DNA of 10,958 nucleotides from contig JAKQBU010000514.1 of NCBI GenBank assembly GCA_029573975.1, positions 1 to 10,958 of the forward strand, written 5' to 3'. Source of the stretch: Planctomycetota bacterium. Its GTDB lineage: Bacteria; Planctomycetota; Phycisphaerae; Sedimentisphaerales; SM23-30. A program made the translations under genes and the position numbers. A model generated the notes under the pieces. That model was not told the DNA's origin and searched no databases. It worked only from the letters and a program-made list of their open reading frames with translations. This document shows, piece after piece, positions 1 through 6,825 of the stretch (position 1 is the first letter of the stretch; every line of letters begins with the position of its first letter).

Positions 1-2883
1 CGAATTCGCTCTGCCGTCCACAACGCCACGAATCATACAACCAAAGGCCATCTGCAATTCACAGCGGCGGCGGCCAGCGGGGAAACCGTCTCGATGATCG
101 AAACTGCATTCGATCTGCCTCCTGGTACCACTCCGATCGAAACAACCCTTCCCATCAAGAATCCCCGTCTTTGGGAGCTAAATGATCCGTATCTTTATCG
201 CATAACCGCCCGGGTTATGGCCGAAGAATCAGATTCGATGGATGAATGTTCGACTCGCTGCGGCTTTCGGGATTTTCGTTTTGCGGACGGATGTTTCCGG
301 CTCAACGGCCGCCGCCTGTTCCTGCGGTCCAGCCATACCGTCAACCATTATCCCATCGGCCTGCAATTTCCGCATGACCCGGACCTGGCCCGGCGCGATT
401 TTCTCAATATGAAGGTAATGGGTTTCAATATGGTGCGTTTTATCTGGGGCGGCTCGATCCGGTATCAGTTAGACCTATGCGATGAAATCGGACTGATGGT
501 GTACGAGGAACATTTTGGCAGTTCTCAAATAACCGCTGCGCAACCAATCCTGGGGCAGCGGTTTGATCATTCCATCTCCCAGATTATTCTGCGGGACCGC
601 AACCATCCCAGTATTGTCATCTGGGGACTGTTGAATGAAATTCCAAACAATGCGCAATTCCAGCATGCGGTACAATCCCTGGATCTGGTTCGTTCGGTGG
701 ACCCCAGCCGCATGGTCCTGCTGAATAGCGGAAGATGGGACGGCCAATATGCAACCGGTTCCATCAGTAATCCCGGTTCAAATGACTGGGAACCGCTGCT
801 GGGTGCGGAAGGACCGCAAAATGCGGATATTCCTGAAGATGTCCCGTTTGATCTGACGGTTACTGTAAAAGCGGAGGATACGATCGATTTTGCCGTAGGA
901 GTGGGGACCGACGGCTGCGGGGCAGATACCACGCCCGTGGATATTATCATACGCGAGAATGGCAATGTAAAGGACTCAGACCGAAAAACCTGGAATCTCA
1001 CCAAAGACATAAGTTTTGAAAAAAACCCCAATGACGTCTGGTCCTATGGAATAGCCCCCAAACCGGAAAACCGAATGGAACCGGATACCCGTGTCCTGAC
1101 CTTGTTTACCAATCTGCTGGCCGGCGCCGCCGTCCCCTGGTGGCATTTTAGTCCGCCGCAATATCAAAACGTACCCGCTCTTTTTCAGAATACCTCGAAC
1201 CAGGAACTGCATGGCTGCCCGCCGGGATTCGTGGCCTTGCACGGCGGTTGTGAAGCGGAAGAAATGGGTGTGGCCCGCTGGACGGCCCCGTATACAGGAA
1301 CGTTCCGGATTACCGGCACCTTTTATCAGGGAGATCGCGGATACTGCGATTATTACGTGATCCAAAACCCAAATAAAATTCTCTTTCGACAACTCTCTTC
1401 TGCGAAACCCGGCGTAAGTACCGGCATAGGCGGGTATTGGGCGCAGGCAGGGGATGCTCACGTTTATCCGCCTGTACCACAGCAGGCTAATATGACCCTC
1501 TTTCTGCGTACCATGGGCCAGGACAGCCCGAATCATGTCTTCCTTTCTGAGTATGGGATCGGCAGTGCGGTGGACCTGTGGCGGACCGTGCGGCATTTCG
1601 AGCGATTGGGCAAAGACCACCTGGAAGATGGGCAATTTTATGCGGATAAACTGAATCGCTTTTTAACGGACTGGAAAAACTGGCGTTTAGAGGAATGCTA
1701 CGCCAGACCGACCGACTTTTTTGCTGAAAGTCTGGCCCGGATGGCTTCCCAGCGTACCCTGGGACTGAACGCGATTCGGTCCAATCCGAATCTGATTGGG
1801 TATAATCTGACGGGCATGATCGATCATGTAATGACCGGTGAAGGGTTAACCACCCCGTTTCGGGAATTCAAGCCCGGCACCATAGAAGCCATCTTTGATG
1901 GCTTTGCCCCTTTGCGTCTGTGTCTCTTCGCCGAGCCGGCAAACCTTTACCGGGGAACCGATATAAAGCTGGAGGCGGTATTGGCCAACGAAGACATGCT
2001 GCCGCCGGGCGAGTATCCGGTCCGGCTCTGTGTGCTCGGTCCGGATCATCAGCGATTGCTGGATCGTGTCATTTCGATCACCATTCCGGAAACAAAGAAT
2101 AATCAGGAACTCCCTCTGGCAATGCCGATTTTTACGGAAACCATAAAGATCGACGGACCTGCCGGTTCCTATCAGTTCCTGGCGAATTTTGAAAAAGGGG
2201 CCGCCGCAGCCGGTGGCAAGACAGAATTCTTTGTGGATGACCCGGCCAGGATGCCCTCCCTAGAAACGGAAATAGTACTCTGGGGTGAGGATGCTCCCTT
2301 GAGGGAATGGTTGACCGGACACGGTATCAAAGTTCGCCCCTTCGATCCGGCGGCAGCGAAAAATCAGGATGTAATTTTAGTTTCGAACACCCGGCCGGCG
2401 GCTATGGATACCGGGCTTGCCTTCCAGAATTTGGCCGACCGAATCCGGCAAGGGGCAACCGCGATATTTCTTTCACCCTCGGTATTTCAAAAAGATGATC
2501 AACCAACCGGCTGGCTTCCTCTGGATAACAAGGGATCCATAGCCAATATTTCTAGCTGGCTATACCTTACAGACGTATGGGCCAAGAACCATCCGATTTT
2601 TGCAGACCTGCCTACCGGCGGGCTGCTCGATTACACTTTTTATCGGGAACTGATCCCTTCCGCAGTCTGGGTGGGGCAAGATCCCCCTGCTCAGGCAGTA
2701 GCCGGCTCCATCAAAGCATCCCAGGATTACCAATCCGGACTGATTCTTTCTGTTTATAACCTGGGTAACGGTCAGATCATCCTGAACACACTACTGATCC
2801 GCGAAAACCTGGGCAAACACCCCGCTGCCGAGCGGCTCGTACGGAATATGCTTCGTTATGCAGCAAGAGGATCTCATAAATAA
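1..2883 (+). CDS. Glycoside hydrolase family 2 protein (5' end outside window) with a large insert in the catalytic barrel
   Basis: The frame is open from the first base, so the gene starts upstream; the first Met in the window, at 94, is internal. Residue numbers here count from that Met. The opening stretch, including NPRLWELNDPYLYRI, is the end of the GH2 Ig-like sandwich. The TIM barrel then begins near residue 57 (GFRDFRF...FRLNGRRLFLR). The acid/base glutamate is E182 in NHPSIVIWGLLNE and the nucleophile is E486 in FLSEYGIG. They are about 300 residues apart, whereas E. coli LacZ and GUS have about 75-90, because of an insert at about 245-440. After the barrel come an Ig-like region (about 600-715) and a Rossmann-like, glutamine-amidotransferase-like domain (about 725-925) with no cysteine nucleophile, probably structural. 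The family hydrolyses beta-galactosides, beta-glucuronides, beta-mannosides or similar; the substrate cannot be read here. Location is unknown because the N-terminus is missing, but the insert type suggests export. Confidence 0.9.
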   Translation, partial: RIRSAVHNATNHTTKGHLQFTAAAASGETVSMIETAFDLPPGTTPIETTLPIKNPRLWELNDPYLYRITARVMAEESDSMDECSTRCGFRDFRFADGCFRLNGRRLFLRSSHTVNHYPIGLQFPHDPDLARRDFLNMKVMGFNMVRFIWGGSIRYQLDLCDEIGLMVYEEHFGSSQITAAQPILGQRFDHSISQIILRDRNHPSIVIWGLLNEIPNNAQFQHAVQSLDLVRSVDPSRMVLLNSGRWDGQYATGSISNPGSNDWEPLLGAEGPQNADIPEDVPFDLTVTVKAEDTIDFAVGVGTDGCGADTTPVDIIIRENGNVKDSDRKTWNLTKDISFEKNPNDVWSYGIAPKPENRMEPDTRVLTLFTNLLAGAAVPWWHFSPPQYQNVPALFQNTSNQELHGCPPGFVALHGGCEAEEMGVARWTAPYTGTFRITGTFYQGDRGYCDYYVIQNPNKILFRQLSSAKPGVSTGIGGYWAQAGDAHVYPPVPQQANMTLFLRTMGQDSPNHVFLSEYGIGSAVDLWRTVRHFERLGKDHLEDGQFYADKLNRFLTDWKNWRLEECYARPTDFFAESLARMASQRTLGLNAIRSNPNLIGYNLTGMIDHVMTGEGLTTPFREFKPGTIEAIFDGFAPLRLCLFAEPANLYRGTDIKLEAVLANEDMLPPGEYPVRLCVLGPDHQRLLDRVISITIPETKNNQELPLAMPIFTETIKIDGPAGSYQFLANFEKGAAAAGGKTEFFVDDPARMPSLETEIVLWGEDAPLREWLTGHGIKVRPFDPAAAKNQDVILVSNTRPAAMDTGLAFQNLADRIRQGATAIFLSPSVFQKDDQPTGWLPLDNKGSIANISSWLYLTDVWAKNHPIFADLPTGGLLDYTFYRELIPSAVWVGQDPPAQAVAGSIKASQDYQSGLILSVYNLGNGQIILNTLLIRENLGKHPAAERLVRNMLRYAARGSHK
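829..1404 (+). other. Apparently circularly permuted beta-sandwich module inserted in the GH2 barrel
   Basis: This part of the GH2 protein (residues about 246-437 from the Met at 94) reads first VPFDLTVTV...DTIDFAVG...DTTPVDIII and then NPNDVWSYG...GFVALHGG...ARWTAPYTGTFRITGTF...YYVIQN. In the secreted-protein module I recall from Planctomycetes and Verrucomicrobia, the NPNGVWSYG...RWTAP half comes first and the GDTIDFAVG half last. Here the halves are swapped, each seems complete, and they are joined by a short polar linker (about 287-300). GH2 sequence flanks both sides in normal order. The module is probably a carbohydrate- or surface-binding beta-sandwich. It has four cysteines (275, 375, 386, 418). 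The canonical order is from memory and needs an alignment. Confidence 0.55.
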
Positions 2884-2900
2884 TGGGCCAAGTGCCATCC

Positions 2901-2945
2901 AAAAACAGCTCCGGCTCCCTCATAACAAGGGGCCTATGAGCTTTT
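2901..2945. terminator. Bidirectional rho-independent-like terminator between convergent genes
   Basis: Between the GH2 stop (2883) and the binding-protein stop (2958) lies a stem-loop. An outer stem AGCTC (2907-2911)/GAGCT (2938-2942) encloses an inner stem GGCTCC (2913-2918)/GGGGCC (2929-2934, one G-T pair). It is followed on the plus strand by TTTT (2942-2945). On the minus strand it is followed by TTTTT (complement of 2901-2905), so it could end transcription from both sides. A competing 6-bp pairing CTCATA/TATGAG (2919-2924/2935-2940) also exists. Confidence 0.6.
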
Positions 2946-2957
2946 GTCGCTGGCGCC

Positions 2958-3914
2958 TTATTTAGTAAAGGTTCGGGAAGGCAGGGTGATTTCCTTTTCC
3001 ACCGTTTGGCCGTTGAGGATTTTCAGTGCCGTTTCAATCGCCTCCTTCCCGCCGGTCGGATATTCGAAGCTGGCATTGAGGATACCCTGCTGAACGTACA
3101 CCTGCCCTTCCTGGGCCAGCCCGTCAATGCCGACAAACATAATATCCTTCTCGCGGCCGGCGGCCTGGGCAGCCAGATACGCACCGTGAGCACCGGGGTC
3201 ATTATGGGCATAGACCAGGTCAATCTGGTCAAAGCGGGCCAGGGCGGATTCCATTTCCTTGCGGGCCTCCGGTTCCAGCCACTTCATATCCGCTTCGAAA
3301 ATGATCTCAATCTGCGATCCCTCAATCGCCTTGCGGAAGCCGGTATGCCGGTCCTGCCCGGGAGTGGAGGTCATCAGGCCTTTCAGCTCGACCACTTTGC
3401 CCTTGCCGCCCAGTTTTTCAACAATCCATTTGCCGGCGTTTTCCCCGATCTGCTTATTATCCGCCCCGATAAAACAGGTATATTGATCCCCCAGCACGCG
3501 GCGGTCCAGAACCAGAACGGGGATTCCCGCCTCAAAGGCCTGGGCTACCACCGGCGTCAGCGGGGCCGCTTCCTTGGGAGAAATGATGATCAGGTCCACA
3601 TCGGCGGAGATAAATTCCTCCATCTGGGCTTGCTGCTTCAAGGTATCGTTCTGGGCATCCTTGAAGATGACTTTCAGTTCCGGATACGCTTCCGCCGCTC
3701 GGCGGACATCCTCATTCATCTGGCCGCGCCACGGTTCGCCCAGATTGCACTGGCTCATGCCGATGGTCCACCTGGCCTCTGTTTTTTCAGATGCCGGATT
3801 CTCGGTAGGGGTAGCATTTTCTGGGGTAGGAGTATTTTCTTTCTTACCGCAGCCAGAGAAAAGAAAAACGCTGATCAGGACTAGGACAACGAATGGTACA
3901 TATTTTTTACCCAT
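2958..3914 (-). CDS. Sugar ABC transporter substrate-binding lipoprotein, RbsB/YtfQ type
   Basis: This is a periplasmic binding protein (Peripla_BP_4-like, 318 aa) that would capture a monosaccharide for the ATPase and permease encoded just upstream. The N-terminus has Lys-Lys, a hydrophobic stretch and a lipobox FSGC (Cys22), so it should be a lipid-anchored lipoprotein. A Pro/Thr/Glu-rich linker follows. Likely sugar contacts, by analogy with RbsB and YtfQ, are W62-R63 (GEPWR), D137-R138 (VLDRR), R189 (GQDRH), N238 (AHNDP) and D264 (GIDG). The GEPWR motif and the SPKEAAPLTPVV and STPGQ segments resemble YtfQ-like furanose binders more than classical RbsB. I chose the ATG at 3914 over the in-frame GTG at 3920 because GAAAGG (3922-3927) lies 7 nt before the ATG but only 1 nt before the GTG. 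It is the last gene of the operon. The ligand is inferred only. Confidence 0.93.
   Translation of the reverse strand: MGKKYVPFVVLVLISVFLFSGCGKKENTPTPENATPTENPASEKTEARWTIGMSQCNLGEPWRGQMNEDVRRAAEAYPELKVIFKDAQNDTLKQQAQMEEFISADVDLIIISPKEAAPLTPVVAQAFEAGIPVLVLDRRVLGDQYTCFIGADNKQIGENAGKWIVEKLGGKGKVVELKGLMTSTPGQDRHTGFRKAIEGSQIEIIFEADMKWLEPEARKEMESALARFDQIDLVYAHNDPGAHGAYLAAQAAGREKDIMFVGIDGLAQEGQVYVQQGILNASFEYPTGGKEAIETALKILNGQTVEKEITLPSRTFTK
3798..3842 (-). repeat. 18-bp tandem repeat encoding the linker of the binding lipoprotein
   Basis: Two and a half imperfect 18-bp units (3798-3815, 3816-3833, then a partial one) encode consecutive hexapeptides ENTPTP and ENATPT followed by ENP. They lie in the flexible linker just after the lipid-anchored cysteine. 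The unit length is a multiple of three, so gain or loss of copies would change tether length without breaking the frame. Confidence 0.6.
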
Positions 3915-3921
3915 GTTCACA

Positions 3922-3927
3922 CCTTTC
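3922..3927 (-). promoter_or_regulatory. Ribosome binding site that decides the binding-protein start
   Basis: GAAAGG on the minus strand lies in the 18-bp gap between the permease stop (3933) and the binding-protein ATG at 3914. The 7-nt spacing fits the ATG, not the GTG at 3920. Confidence 0.6.
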
Positions 3928-3932
3928 TTACA

Positions 3933-4934
3933 TTAACGCTTCGATTTTTGGAACAGAACCGCGGAAACAATAATAAAACCGGTCAGCATCAAACGGGACG
4001 CCTCGCCGACCGCATTGATGCTGAGTATTTTTTCCAGATACCCGATGGTGAGCGCTCCCAGCAGGGTCAGCCCGATTCCCCCTTTGCCGCCCATCAGGCT
4101 GGTCCCGCCGATCACCACAATGGCAATGGCGGAAAGTTCGTAGGAAACCCCGGCTTCCGGGTCACCCTGGTATTCCTGCGCCGCCTGGCAGATGCCGGCC
4201 ACCGCACTGAAAAAACCGCACAGCAGATAGGCCAGAATCTTCATCCGGGCCACCGGTACCCCGGAGAGCCGGGCCGCTTCCTCATTGCCGCCGATGGCAT
4301 ATAAGTATCGGCCCCAGCGCAGCCGCGCAAGCAGAACCCAGCAGAGCAGCAGGCAAACCAGAAATATGATGGTAACGACGGCAATATTGTTGTTAAAAAT
4401 CTTCGAATTGATGGTATTAAAAATAGAAGGAAGCTCGACATAGGTGTAGCTGCCGTCGGCCGTCTGCATGGCCGTGGAGATTTTTTGACCGCCGGAAATA
4501 TATTTCGCCAGGCCGCGGGCGAACACCATCATGGCCAGCGTGGAGATAAATGGCTGAATTTTAAATCGCGCAATAAGACCGCCGGATACCCCACCGCAGA
4601 TCGAACCGGCCAGCACGCACAGGGGAATCGCCAGCCAGGCCGTCCAGCGCCAGTGAATGGACGCCAGCGAAAAAAACACCGCCGTAAAGCCGAGAATACT
4701 GCCGACCGACAAATCAATGCCGGCGGTAATAATGACCAGAGTCATCCCGCAGGCCAGAATGCCGTACACGGAAACCTGGCGAAACATGTCGCGGTGAGTA
4801 CCCCATTTATAAAACGCCCCGTCCGCATTAAAGATGACGCCCAGCAGAAATACCAGCGCCAGAGCAGCAAAGGCCCGGGTGCCCGGCAGGGTTAAAATTT
4901 TTCTGATAGTAGATGATTGCTTGATCTCGGCCAT
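3933..4934 (-). CDS. Sugar ABC transporter permease, RbsC/YtfT type
   Basis: This is an inner-membrane permease of the BPD_transp_2 family (333 aa, the usual length), forming the translocation path for the sugar delivered by the downstream binding protein. It is strongly hydrophobic with roughly eight to ten membrane segments (for example about 20-36, 55-70, 98-113, 184-203, 234-250, 288-303 and 313-328). Family hallmarks are AGIDLSVGS (71-79), TLAMMVFARGLA (132-143), the cytoplasmic coupling-loop-like AIGGNEEAARLSGV (213-226), and VIGGTSLMGGKGG (274-286). Only one permease gene is present, so it should work as a homodimer as in ribose systems, unlike YtfT/YjfF pairs. It starts one base after the ATPase stop, with GAGGAG overlapping the end of that gene, so translation is probably coupled. 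Confidence 0.94.
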   Translation of the reverse strand: MAEIKQSSTIRKILTLPGTRAFAALALVFLLGVIFNADGAFYKWGTHRDMFRQVSVYGILACGMTLVIITAGIDLSVGSILGFTAVFFSLASIHWRWTAWLAIPLCVLAGSICGGVSGGLIARFKIQPFISTLAMMVFARGLAKYISGGQKISTAMQTADGSYTYVELPSIFNTINSKIFNNNIAVVTIIFLVCLLLCWVLLARLRWGRYLYAIGGNEEAARLSGVPVARMKILAYLLCGFFSAVAGICQAAQEYQGDPEAGVSYELSAIAIVVIGGTSLMGGKGGIGLTLLGALTIGYLEKILSINAVGEASRLMLTGFIIVSAVLFQKSKR

Positions 4935-4935
4935 A

Positions 4936-6477
4936 TTACTCCTCTGCCAAACCGGTTTCCCCCATCGCCGCCCGAAGAATTTTTTCCTGCGTGGCCTGCT
5001 GCCGGGTAAAGGCGGCGGTAAGCCGGCCCCGGTGCAGAACCAGGATTCGATCCGACATCGCCAGCAGCTCCGGCATCTCCGAGGTAATCAGCAGGATCGC
5101 CATCCCCTGGGCCGTCAGATCGTTCATCAATTTATAGATTTCGTGTTTGGCCCCCACATCCACGCCCCGCGTAGGTTCGTCCAGCAGCAGGACCTGCGGC
5201 TGGGTTTCGAGCCATTTGGCCAGCACCACCTTTTGCTGATTTCCCCCGGAAAGGGTCTGAACCTCCACCTCCAGCCCCGCCGCCCGCAGTGACAATTTTT
5301 TCGCCTGCCGCCGGGCAGCCGCGATTTCATCGGAAGGACGCAGCCAGCCGCTGGGCGAAAACTTTTTCAGCGAGGCCAGCGTCGTGTTTTGCAAAACATT
5401 CATGCCCAGCACCAGTCCATTTTCCTTCCGGTCGTTCGTCAGCAGCGCCAGCCCGCTGCGAATGGCATGTCCCGGTGTATCAATCATATACTCGCTTGCA
5501 TTAATTTGAATTTGCGCCTCCGGCAGAGGCCCGAAATCGCCAAAAAGGCCATGCAGAACCTCCGAATTCCCCGACCCTTGCAGACCGGCCAGCCCCACAA
5601 TCTCCCCGGCACAAACCTCAAACGTGAGCCGATCCGCCGCCAGCCGGGGTGTGCCGGCTGGGTCCGGGATGGACAGCGAACGCACCTGTAATTTGCACGG
5701 TCCGATTTGAGATTGCCGCGGCGGAAATTGTTCGGTCAGTTCCCGCCCGATCATCCATTCGACCATCTTGCTTTGCGGCAATTCGTCAGCCGGGGCCGCA
5801 CCAATATACCGCCCATCCCGCAAAACGGTAATCCGGTCGGCAATTTCGTAAATCTCCTCCATTTTGTGAGTGATATAAACGATCGCACAGCCGCGGGCTT
5901 TCAGATTGTCAATGATCCCAAAAAGTTTTTTGACCTCCGGCTCCGCCAGGGCACTGGTCGGTTCATCCATAATGATGATTCTGGCATCAAACGCCAGGGC
6001 TTTGGCAATTTCTATCATCTGCTGGACCGAAACCGGAAAATCCCCCACCGGGACCGAAGGATCCAGCTCCAGCCCCAGTTCCCCAAGCAGCTTTTGCGTT
6101 TTCTGGTTTTGCCGGCGGTAATCCATCCAGCCGGCCGGGCCGGTCATCTCCCGCCCCAGAAAAATATTATCGGACACATTCAGGCTGCCGATCAGCGACA
6201 TCTCCTGATGGATGACGGAAATGCCATGCTGAGCGGCATGCTGAGGGGACCGGAACCGAACCGCCCTATCATGCAGCAGGATTTCCCCCTCGTACTCGGT
6301 ATGAATCCCCGCCAGTATCTTCATCAGCGTGCTCTTTCCCGCCCCATTCTCCCCAGCCAGTATATGAACTTCACCGGCATAGAGTTCCAGACATACGTTT
6401 TCCAGTACGCTAACGCCCGAAAACGACTTTCCGATCCGGCGCATGGAAAGAATTACCTGTGTCGAGTTTTCCATCAT
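4936..6477 (-). CDS. Sugar ABC transporter ATP-binding protein with two ATPase domains, RbsA/MglA/YtfR type
   Basis: This 513-aa cytoplasmic protein carries two fused ATPase domains, the normal layout for monosaccharide importers of this class, and would power the permease. In domain 1: Walker A GENGAGKST (42-50), Q-loop HQE (90-92), Walker B IIIMDEPTSAL (167-177, D171/E172), and H-loop H204. Its signature is degenerate (VSVQQ, about 149-153). In domain 2: the Walker A equivalent GLQGSGNSE (298-306) lacks the lysine, while the signature LSGGNQQKV (409-417) and Walker B LLLDEPTRGVD (430-440) are intact. Only the composite site from domain 1 Walker A and domain 2 signature should hydrolyse ATP, as is usual in this family. 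It is the first gene of the operon. Starts at 6477 and 6474 (MM) are both possible; neither has a strong ribosome binding site. Confidence 0.95.
   Translation of the reverse strand: MMENSTQVILSMRRIGKSFSGVSVLENVCLELYAGEVHILAGENGAGKSTLMKILAGIHTEYEGEILLHDRAVRFRSPQHAAQHGISVIHQEMSLIGSLNVSDNIFLGREMTGPAGWMDYRRQNQKTQKLLGELGLELDPSVPVGDFPVSVQQMIEIAKALAFDARIIIMDEPTSALAEPEVKKLFGIIDNLKARGCAIVYITHKMEEIYEIADRITVLRDGRYIGAAPADELPQSKMVEWMIGRELTEQFPPRQSQIGPCKLQVRSLSIPDPAGTPRLAADRLTFEVCAGEIVGLAGLQGSGNSEVLHGLFGDFGPLPEAQIQINASEYMIDTPGHAIRSGLALLTNDRKENGLVLGMNVLQNTTLASLKKFSPSGWLRPSDEIAAARRQAKKLSLRAAGLEVEVQTLSGGNQQKVVLAKWLETQPQVLLLDEPTRGVDVGAKHEIYKLMNDLTAQGMAILLITSEMPELLAMSDRILVLHRGRLTAAFTRQQATQEKILRAAMGETGLAEE
4939..4944 (-). 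promoter_or_regulatory. Ribosome binding site of the permease, inside the ATPase gene
   Basis: GAGGAG on the minus strand lies in the last codons of the ATPase gene, 4 nt before the permease ATG (4932-4934). The ATPase stop codon (4936-4938) sits between them, an arrangement typical of coupled translation. Confidence 0.6.
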
Positions 6478-6572
6478 AGTTTACGCTATCTTATACACGA
6501 ACCAATCGCAAAGAAACACCATTATTAGCGTTGAAAATCGCCAAAATGAGCAGACAATCCGGATCAATTCCT

Positions 6573-6601
6573 ATTCTAACAGGGCCATGCCGGCCTGTCC
6601 A
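6573..6601 (-). promoter_or_regulatory. Sigma70-type promoter of the sugar ABC operon
   Basis: On the minus strand, TGGACA (complement of 6596-6601, 5 of 6 consensus bases) and TAGAAT (complement of 6573-6578, 5 of 6) are separated by exactly 17 nt. A TG one base before the -10 gives an extended -10 form. Transcription would begin near 6566, giving a leader of about 89 nt before the ATPase ATG. The spacer contains GGCC-N5-GGCC, which could be an operator. Confidence 0.5.
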
Positions 6602-6702
6602 TGCTATTCGAACGGGAAATGTTTGTTTTTCAACTATTTGCAAATTAAGAACTAAGGTTAAAATGGATCCGGGAACAGACGATATGGAAATAAACTTGGA
6701 TT

Positions 6703-6716
6703 CGGCTGCCCAGCCG
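6703..6716. repeat. Short GC-rich inverted repeat in the divergent region
   Basis: CGGCT (6703-6707) and AGCCG (6712-6716) flank GCCC, giving a 5-bp stem with a 4-nt loop. There is no T-run on either side, so it is not a standard terminator. It may be an operator half or chance. Confidence 0.3.
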
Positions 6717-6728
6717 GCCGATACTATT

Positions 6729-6745
6729 TGACATAACGTTTGTCA
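6729..6745. promoter_or_regulatory. Inverted repeat TGACA-N7-TGTCA, candidate operator
   Basis: Perfect 5-bp arms TGACA (6729-6733) and TGTCA (6741-6745) lie about 80-97 bp upstream of the dehydratase frame. The left arm overlaps a perfect -35 hexamer TTGACA (6728-6733), but I find no good -10 at the right distance. A regulator site is therefore as likely as a promoter. Confidence 0.3.
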
Positions 6746-6782
6746 GGACCGGCAAAAAGGAAAAGCCCGATCCCTGAAATTT

Positions 6783-6810
6783 TTGATAGACAGATACACC
6801 TGATTATTAT
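6783..6810 (+). promoter_or_regulatory. Sigma70-type promoter of the membrane dehydratase gene
   Basis: TTGATA (6783-6788, 5 of 6) and TATTAT (6805-6810, 5 of 6) have a 16-nt spacer in an A+T-rich stretch. Transcription would start near 6817. That leaves only about 9 nt before the ATG at 6826, but about 50 nt before the in-frame ATG at 6868. TTGATA (6783-6788) and TATCAA (6812-6817) also form an inverted repeat around the promoter. Confidence 0.4.
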
Positions 6811-6825
6811 ATATCAATCGAGTCT

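Larger units (their letters stand above)
6478..6825. other. Divergent intergenic region between the transporter operon and the dehydratase gene
   Basis: About 350 bp without a convincing gene. It is richer in A+T than its neighbours. It contains a minus-strand promoter-like pair for the transporter (6573-6601), a plus-strand pair for the dehydratase (6783-6810), a short hairpin CGGCT-GCCC-AGCCG (6703-6716), and an inverted repeat TGACA-N7-TGTCA (6729-6745). I see no riboswitch I can name. A short open frame crossing it (6443-6655, plus) starts inside the ATPase gene and looks accidental. Confidence 0.7.

Noticed and set aside
976..1635. Minus-strand open frame (219 codons) opposite the GH2 insert
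   Set aside because: It covers the permuted module and nucleophile region of the real gene and has no domain or ribosome binding site.
3006..3884. Long plus-strand open frame (292 codons) opposite the binding-protein gene
   Set aside because: It is antisense to a clear gene with lipobox and conserved motifs, and its translation shows no recognisable domain.
4485..4895. Plus-strand open frame (136 codons) opposite the permease gene
   Set aside because: It is a low-complexity Gln/Gly/Arg-rich translation antisense to membrane segments, typical of a shadow frame.
5707..6528. Long plus-strand open frame (273 codons) opposite the ATPase gene
   Set aside because: Its translation is rich in Arg, Pro, His and Gln without domain signs, and it lies opposite the conserved Walker motifs of the ATPase.
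6443..6655. Plus-strand 70-codon frame spanning the divergent region
   Set aside because: It begins inside the ATPase gene, has no ribosome binding site and covers the proposed transporter promoter.
6728..6733. Perfect TTGACA as the dehydratase -35 box
   Set aside because: No hexamer resembling TATAAT occurs 15-19 nt downstream, so the pair at 6783-6810 was preferred.
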